Shown: positions 60,408 to 64,000 of the stretch, piece by piece
Position numbering within the stretch: position 1 is the first letter of the stretch
How the letters are laid out: each line of letters begins with the position of its first letter
Assembly: GCF_023072615.1 (NCBI RefSeq)
Contig: NZ_JAKNRW010000017.1
Coordinates: 44,452 to 108,451, forward strand
Source of the DNA: Pseudomonas violetae
Lineage (GTDB): Bacteria; Pseudomonadota; Gammaproteobacteria; Pseudomonadales; Pseudomonadaceae
Direction of reading: 5' to 3'
DNA length: 64,000 nt
The notes under the pieces: model-generated
What the model saw: only the letters and a program-made list of their open reading frames with translations
The model's database searches: none
Told to the model about the DNA's origin: nothing
Program-made: the position numbers and the translations under genes

Positions 60408-60998
60408 TCAGCTCAGGGCTTCAACCACGAAGTCCAGTCGATCCTGGCCGAAGAACAGCTGATCACCAACAAACATACTCGGTGCACCAAACACTCCTCT
60501 TTGAACCGCTCGCTCGGTGTTGTTCTTGAGCGCAGCCTTCACATCCTCGTCTGCGGTGAGTGCCAGGATTTCAGCCGGATCAAACCCGTGTTCGCTCAGC
60601 ACTGCGGCGACGGTCGCCGGATCACCCAGGCTGCGACCTTCAACCCAAAGTGCCCGGAACAGGCAGTCAATAAACGCCTCAAAGCGCTCGGGGCGGCGTA
60701 GTTGCATGCCGGTCACTGCGCGCATCAACATCAGGGTATTGATAGGGAAGTGCGGATTGAATTTGAGTGGCACACCGTACCGTTTCGCGTACCGATCCAG
60801 GTCCTGGAACATGTAGCGACCCTTGGCGGCAATGGTTGCCGGTGAAGCGTTACCCGTCGCTTTGAATACACCCCCCAGCAGCATCGGCACGTAGATCAAC
60901 TGGCTGTCGGTCTGCTGGCAGATCTGCGGCAGCTGGGTATAGGCCAGGTAGGTGGCCGGGCTGCCGAGGTCGAAAAAGAACTCCACGGTTTTACTCAT
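60408..60998 (-). CDS. 2-hydroxychromene-2-carboxylate isomerase-like, DsbA superfamily
   Basis: 196-residue kappa-GST/HCCA-isomerase fold: VEFFFDLGSPATYLAYTQLPQIC (catalytic Ser region), PLKFNPHFPINTLMLMRA, and GVFGAPSMFVGDQLFFGQDRLDFV. It would use glutathione in aromatic ring isomerisation or related conjugation. Downstream of and co-directional with the SDR gene (36 bp gap), so probably in its TetR-controlled unit. Physiological substrate unknown. Confidence 0.87.
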   Translation of the reverse strand: MSKTVEFFFDLGSPATYLAYTQLPQICQQTDSQLIYVPMLLGGVFKATGNASPATIAAKGRYMFQDLDRYAKRYGVPLKFNPHFPINTLMLMRAVTGMQLRRPERFEAFIDCLFRALWVEGRSLGDPATVAAVLSEHGFDPAEILALTADEDVKAALKNNTERAVQRGVFGAPSMFVGDQLFFGQDRLDFVVEALS

Positions 60999-61034
60999 GA
61001 TCGATGTGCTCTGCTTATTATTGTCGGGAGGGGC

Positions 61035-61763
61035 TTACCAGCGTTCGTTCCAAGGTCGCAGGTCGAGCTCGAAGGTCCAGGCATCGCGCGGCTGACTGTG
61101 CAGGTACCAGTAATTCTCGGCGATGTGCTCGGGGTCGAGGATGCCGTCCTGGTCCTTGGTTGCGTATTTCTCGGGGAAGTTGTCGCGAATGAAATCGGTA
61201 TCGATGGCGCCGTCGACCACTACGTGAGCCACGTGGATATTCATCGGCCCCAATTCCCGGGCCATGCTCTGGGCCAGGGCACGGATCCCGTGTTTGGCCC
61301 CAGCAAAAGCTGCAAAGCCTGCCGCGCCGCGCAGTCCAGCTGTAGCACCGGTGAACAGAATCGTTCCTCGCTGCCGTTGGGCCATGCGCTTGGCCACTTC
61401 GCGACCGTTGAGAAATCCTGAGAAACAGGCCATCTCCCAGATCTTGAAATATTTACGCGCAGTCTCCTCAAGGATGCTGCACGGGACGTTGGCGCCAATA
61501 TTGAAGATGAACGCTTCGATGGGGCCAATCTGGCTTTCAATTTGTTCGACCAGTGCCACTACCTCCTCTTCCTTGCGGGCGTCGCAGGAAAAACCATGGG
61601 CTTCTGCACCAGTGGCCTGGATGGCATCTACCAGGGGCTGGAGTTTATCGGCGTTGCGTCGGGTTACGCAGGCGACGAACCCTTCCTGGGCAAAACGTTT
61701 GGCAATGGCGCCACCGGTAGCATCCCCGGCACCGACAACGAGTACGACCTTCTTGTTATTCAT
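61035..61763 (-). CDS. SDR-family protein with Tyr-to-Phe change
   Basis: 242-residue Rossmann protein: VVGAGDATGGAIAKRFA (nucleotide loop), IFNIGANVPCSILEE, TGATAGLRGAAGFAAFAGAKHGIRALAQSMARELGP. At the catalytic YxxxK the sequence reads FAGAK, so the proton-donating Tyr is Phe; the Lys stays. The nucleotide motif is also atypical (GAGDATGG rather than TGxxxGIG). It may bind NAD(P) without classical dehydrogenase activity, or use another residue. Divergent from a TetR regulator with a tandem palindromic operator, and upstream of the HCCA-isomerase gene. Confidence 0.85.
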   Translation of the reverse strand: MNNKKVVLVVGAGDATGGAIAKRFAQEGFVACVTRRNADKLQPLVDAIQATGAEAHGFSCDARKEEEVVALVEQIESQIGPIEAFIFNIGANVPCSILEETARKYFKIWEMACFSGFLNGREVAKRMAQRQRGTILFTGATAGLRGAAGFAAFAGAKHGIRALAQSMARELGPMNIHVAHVVVDGAIDTDFIRDNFPEKYATKDQDGILDPEHIAENYWYLHSQPRDAWTFELDLRPWNERW

Positions 61764-61779
61764 CGCAGATCCTTTAGTA

Positions 61780-61804
61780 AACGATCGTTAACTAAACGAA
61801 CGTT
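61780..61804. promoter_or_regulatory. Tandem palindromic operator for the TetR regulator
   Basis: AACGATCGTT (61780-61789) is a perfect palindrome and AACGAACGTT (61795-61804) a near-palindrome, 5 bp apart, in the 90-bp interval between the divergent SDR and tetR genes. This fits auto- and cross-repression by the TetR protein. Confidence 0.7.
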
Positions 61805-61853
61805 ATGCTACGATTCGACAGGCGTCAAGGTGATCACTACTGAGGGCAAGGCG

Positions 61854-62405
61854 ATGCGTTACTCGGCCAACCACAAGCTGGAAACCAGAGAAAGGCTCTT
61901 GCGGAGCAGTGCTGTATCGGCGAAGAAGTCCGGGTTTTCTGCCGTCGGGGTGGATGGCCTGATGAAGGCGATCGGTTTGAGCGGAGGTGCTTTCTACAGC
62001 CACTTTTCGTCCAAGGACGAATTGTTTGCTTCGATTGTCGAGCGTGAGCTAGGGCAGAGCATGGCCCGGCTGGGTGAGGATCAGGATCTGGACCGCTGTC
62101 TGCGGCAATACCTGAGCATGGCGCATGTCGAGAGTGTTGATACGGGTTGCGCTTTGCCTGCTTTGGGCGCCGAGATCGCCCGCTCGGAGGATGCTGTTCG
62201 GCAGCAGGCGGAAAACTGGATCTGTCGGCTTCAGCAAAGCTGGGCGCAGACGCTAGGCAGCGACAGCCTTGCCTGGGCAATCCTGTCGCAGTGTATCGGG
62301 GCCTTGGTAGTCGCGCGGATGCTGGCGACACCGGATATCCAGCGCACGGTGCTGAAGTCCAGCTACGACGAGATCCGCAAGCAGATCGCAGATCTGCGAA
62401 CCTGA
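61854..62405 (+). CDS. TetR-family transcriptional regulator
   Basis: 183-residue regulator with HTH RERLLRSSAVSAKKSGFSAVGVDGLMKAIGLSGGAFYSHFSSKDELFASIV (about 11-60) and a short C-terminal domain with two Cys (TGCALPALGAEIA; ENWICRL). The sequence resembles NemR/AcrR-like repressors. ATG 61854 follows GAGGGCAAGGC. Very likely controls the divergent SDR and HCCA-isomerase genes; inducer unknown, possibly an electrophile or quinone. Confidence 0.87.
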   Translation: MRYSANHKLETRERLLRSSAVSAKKSGFSAVGVDGLMKAIGLSGGAFYSHFSSKDELFASIVERELGQSMARLGEDQDLDRCLRQYLSMAHVESVDTGCALPALGAEIARSEDAVRQQAENWICRLQQSWAQTLGSDSLAWAILSQCIGALVVARMLATPDIQRTVLKSSYDEIRKQIADLRT

Positions 62406-62412
62406 CGACCGC

Positions 62413-62694
62413 TTACTTGCAGATGACGATCATGCTGCGGCTGGTGTAACCGGCAGGATTGATGCCGAACGGGTAATCGCCTGGCTCCTCCACCGAATCT
62501 CCTGACTTGGCGATGACCTTGTAACCTTTGGGCACGCACGAGTTGGCAGCCTTGGTGTAGCACTTGTCCCAAGAGGACGACAGGCCGGAACAGTTGATGT
62601 GCAGCCCTTTCTTGCCGTGCTTGACCTGTGTCTTGGCGGTCGCCGCACAACCCGCAACTGCGAGTACCGCGATCAGTATCAAAATTCGTTTCAT
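62413..62694 (-). CDS. Small lipoprotein, unknown function
   Basis: 93 residues with signal MKRILILIAVLAVAGC (lipobox VAGC, Cys16), then GLHINCSGLSSSWDKCYTKAANSCVPKGYKVIAKSGDS with three Cys and ending ...SMIVICK. The Cys pattern suggests disulfides in the periplasm. ATG 62694 (M-K-R-I) is chosen over the longer frame. Convergent with the tetR gene, 7 bp between stops. Family not recognised beyond a resemblance to small cell-envelope lipoproteins of pseudomonads. Confidence 0.82.
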   Translation of the reverse strand: MKRILILIAVLAVAGCAATAKTQVKHGKKGLHINCSGLSSSWDKCYTKAANSCVPKGYKVIAKSGDSVEEPGDYPFGINPAGYTSRSMIVICK

Positions 62695-62874
62695 TACTAT
62701 CCTTATAGCGTCCCCGGATCTGATGCCCGGGTCTGACTGCATTCGCTTTCGCTTGAAGCGTTTTGATATCCAGATCTTGAAATTCCCTGCCTGACGACCA
62801 GGTCGTCGGGCCCGGCAGGGCGTTAAACATGGCCTAATTGGCCGTCAAATACCAGACCCTCGTCAAATCCTTTA

Positions 62875-63762
62875 TCAATCCACCGCGACCGCAGGCTTGG
62901 CATTACTGCCCATGGTCAGGGTGGCGCCGACGGATGCCAAGATAATGCACATGATGGCCATCCACTGTGACAACGAAAGGTATTCATGCAGAAAAAGTAA
63001 ACCAGACAGCGCACCGAACGCGGGTTCTATACTCATCAGCGTACCGAAAGTGCGGGCAGGCATGCGTGTAAGGGCGACCATTTCCAGGGTGTAGGGCAGG
63101 GCGGTGGACAGAATGGCGACACCGATGGCCACGGGAATCAGTGATGGGGTGAGCAGGGCTGCACCTGCATGCACGATTCCTATGGGGGCGACGAACAGCG
63201 CCGCGATCATCACGCCCAATGCGGCTGTCTGTACGCCGTTGTCTGCACCGGCTTTCTGTCCGAACAGAATGTATAGCGCCCAGCACGCACCAGCCCCCAG
63301 TGCATAACCGGCACCCACGAGGTCGATGCCGCTACTGGTTGCTCCGATAGGAATCAGCAGGAGCAGGCCTATTGCAGCGAGAGCAATCCACAGGAAGTCG
63401 ATGGCTCGACGGGAGGCGTAGATTGCGACGGCCAAGGGACCAGTAAACTCCAGGGCGACCGCTATCCCCAAGGGAACCGTTTGCAGGGACATATAGAAGA
63501 GGAAGTTCATGCCGCCCAGTGCCATGCCGTAGATGATGACGGTGCGCAGAGACTTGGCGGTGAGCTTGGCACGCCAAGGTCGCAGGATTAGCAGCATTAT
63601 CACGCTGGCGAAGATCAGGCGCAGGGTTGTGGTCCCTTGTGCGCCTATTAATGGAAACATGCTTTTGGCCAGGGACGCGCCAGACTGGATCGATGCCATG
63701 GCTATTAATAGCAGGCCAACCGAGAACAGGGTTGAAGAGAGGGGGCGGGGCTGGTTGTTCAT
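62875..63762 (-). CDS. rhtA: Threonine/homoserine exporter RhtA-like (DMT family)
   Basis: 295-residue EamA-type drug/metabolite transporter with ten helices. Regions match RhtA closely: IAMASIQSGASLAKSMFPLIGAQGTTTLRL, GMNFLFYMSLQTVPLGIAVALEFTGPLAVAIYASRR, GAGYALGAGACWALYILFGQKAGAD and LPYTLEMVALTRMPARTFGTLMSIEPAFGALSGLLFL. ATG 63762 (MNNQPRPLSS) is preferred over the frame start at 63825. Exports threonine, homoserine or similar. Its 5' side faces the rRNA-type promoter. Confidence 0.9.
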   Translation of the reverse strand: MNNQPRPLSSTLFSVGLLLIAMASIQSGASLAKSMFPLIGAQGTTTLRLIFASVIMLLILRPWRAKLTAKSLRTVIIYGMALGGMNFLFYMSLQTVPLGIAVALEFTGPLAVAIYASRRAIDFLWIALAAIGLLLLIPIGATSSGIDLVGAGYALGAGACWALYILFGQKAGADNGVQTAALGVMIAALFVAPIGIVHAGAALLTPSLIPVAIGVAILSTALPYTLEMVALTRMPARTFGTLMSIEPAFGALSGLLFLHEYLSLSQWMAIMCIILASVGATLTMGSNAKPAVAVD

Positions 63763-63891
63763 TTCGCGGCATCGTCCAAGGTAGGAAGCGAGAGTAATTC
63801 CATATCTGGGCAATATACTGCGCATTCGACGTTGTTACGTCTATCTCTATGCGGCAAATTCGGCTTTCTGATAGAAAAGCAGAAACAGTGC

Positions 63892-63919
63892 TTGACGGCA
63901 GATTTCAGATGTCTATAAT
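63892..63919 (+). promoter_or_regulatory. Strong sigma-70 promoter, probable rRNA operon P1
   Basis: TTGACG (63892-63897) and TATAAT (63914-63919) with 16-bp spacing, an A-rich upstream region (GATAGAAAAGCAGAAACAG) and a GC-rich discriminator (TCGCCCC). This is the pattern of growth-rate-regulated stable RNA promoters. No Shine-Dalgarno sequence precedes the first ATG downstream (63967). Confidence 0.6.
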
Positions 63920-63925
63920 TCGCCC

Positions 63926-64000
63926 CACTTCCGGCGCAGTCGAAACGGAAAACTCCTTGGTAAACAATGAGTTATGAAGTTTTCGACAGCGAGTTGCTTC
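63926..64000 (+). other. Probable 5' leader of an rRNA operon, cut by window edge
   Basis: The sequence after the strong promoter does not look coding, and the segment ending AGCGAGTTGCTTC resembles the 16S upstream leaders of pseudomonads as I recall them. The 16S gene itself would begin outside the window. An 11-codon open frame from 63967 (MSYEVFDSELL) is the alternative reading. Confidence 0.4.

Noticed and set aside
63967..64000. Start of a protein MSYEVFDSELL
   Set aside because: No Shine-Dalgarno sequence and directly after an rRNA-type promoter; leader RNA seems more likely, though not excluded.
1..64000. CRISPR arrays, tRNA genes, insertion sequences, prophage
   Set aside because: No regularly spaced repeats, tRNA-like cloverleaf arms, transposase or phage structural genes were seen by eye. 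A dedicated scan could still find short items.

Overview
The window reads as chromosomal DNA of a fluorescent Pseudomonas, most likely of the P. fluorescens group. This rests on a PvdS sigma factor very close to what I recall of the P. aeruginosa protein, a complete fpvGHJKCDEF-type pyroverdine-iron (pyoverdine-iron) uptake operon, an atu terpene cluster with its regulator, a soxR/monooxygenase pair, a dsbRS-dsbDEG locus, and REP-type repeats typical of the genus. No prophage, transposase, CRISPR array or tRNA was seen. These identifications come from reading the protein sequences; no search was run.

Layout. 0-14.3 kb is a signalling block. It holds a truncated hybrid kinase, a DUF815 ATPase with a free-methionine-sulfoxide reductase, then on the minus strand an EAL phosphodiesterase, a dGTPase, a stand-alone receiver domain resembling the RocR receiver, a RocA-like regulator, a RocS/BvgS-like unorthodox kinase with two periplasmic binding domains, and an HD-GYP phosphodiesterase, followed by a DUF883/YqjE/YqjK membrane operon. 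14.6-29 kb is housekeeping: ammonium channel, Kef-type antiporter, small glutaredoxin, a probable SOS gene under a LexA box, pseudouridine synthase, mobA/moaB/moeA, a YegS lipid kinase, a two-component pair, CheV, a MOSC protein, PpnP and a DnaQ-like exonuclease.

29.1-38.3 kb is the acyclic terpene (citronellol/geraniol) cluster atuA-F on the minus strand with divergent atuR and a striking inverted operator pair. Carboxylase subunits AtuC and AtuF, dehydrogenase AtuD and hydratase AtuE form the geranyl-CoA route that feeds the leucine/isovalerate pathway.

38.4-53.6 kb centres on iron and the envelope: an orphan periplasmic binding protein, pvdS with a Fur box, the copper-responsive-type dsbRS and dsbD-tlpA/dsbE-dsbG operon, and the 8-gene fpvG-H-J-K-C-D-E-F operon that reduces ferri-pyoverdine in the periplasm and imports the iron. 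Between these intact genes lie at least three decayed genes: a diaminobutyrate aminotransferase (pvdH-like), an alpha/beta-hydrolase tail, and a frameshifted small secreted protein. This suggests reductive rearrangement of a pyoverdine locus. No pyoverdine synthetase gene is present in the window.

53.6-64 kb is mixed: VOC protein, a decayed DUF2515-like gene, soxR with a divergent SoxR-type promoter, LysE exporter, a second cysteine desulfurase, aminopeptidase P, an SDR with an altered catalytic Tyr under a TetR repressor, small lipoproteins, and an RhtA exporter. The window ends just inside a strong promoter and leader that looks like the start of an rRNA operon.
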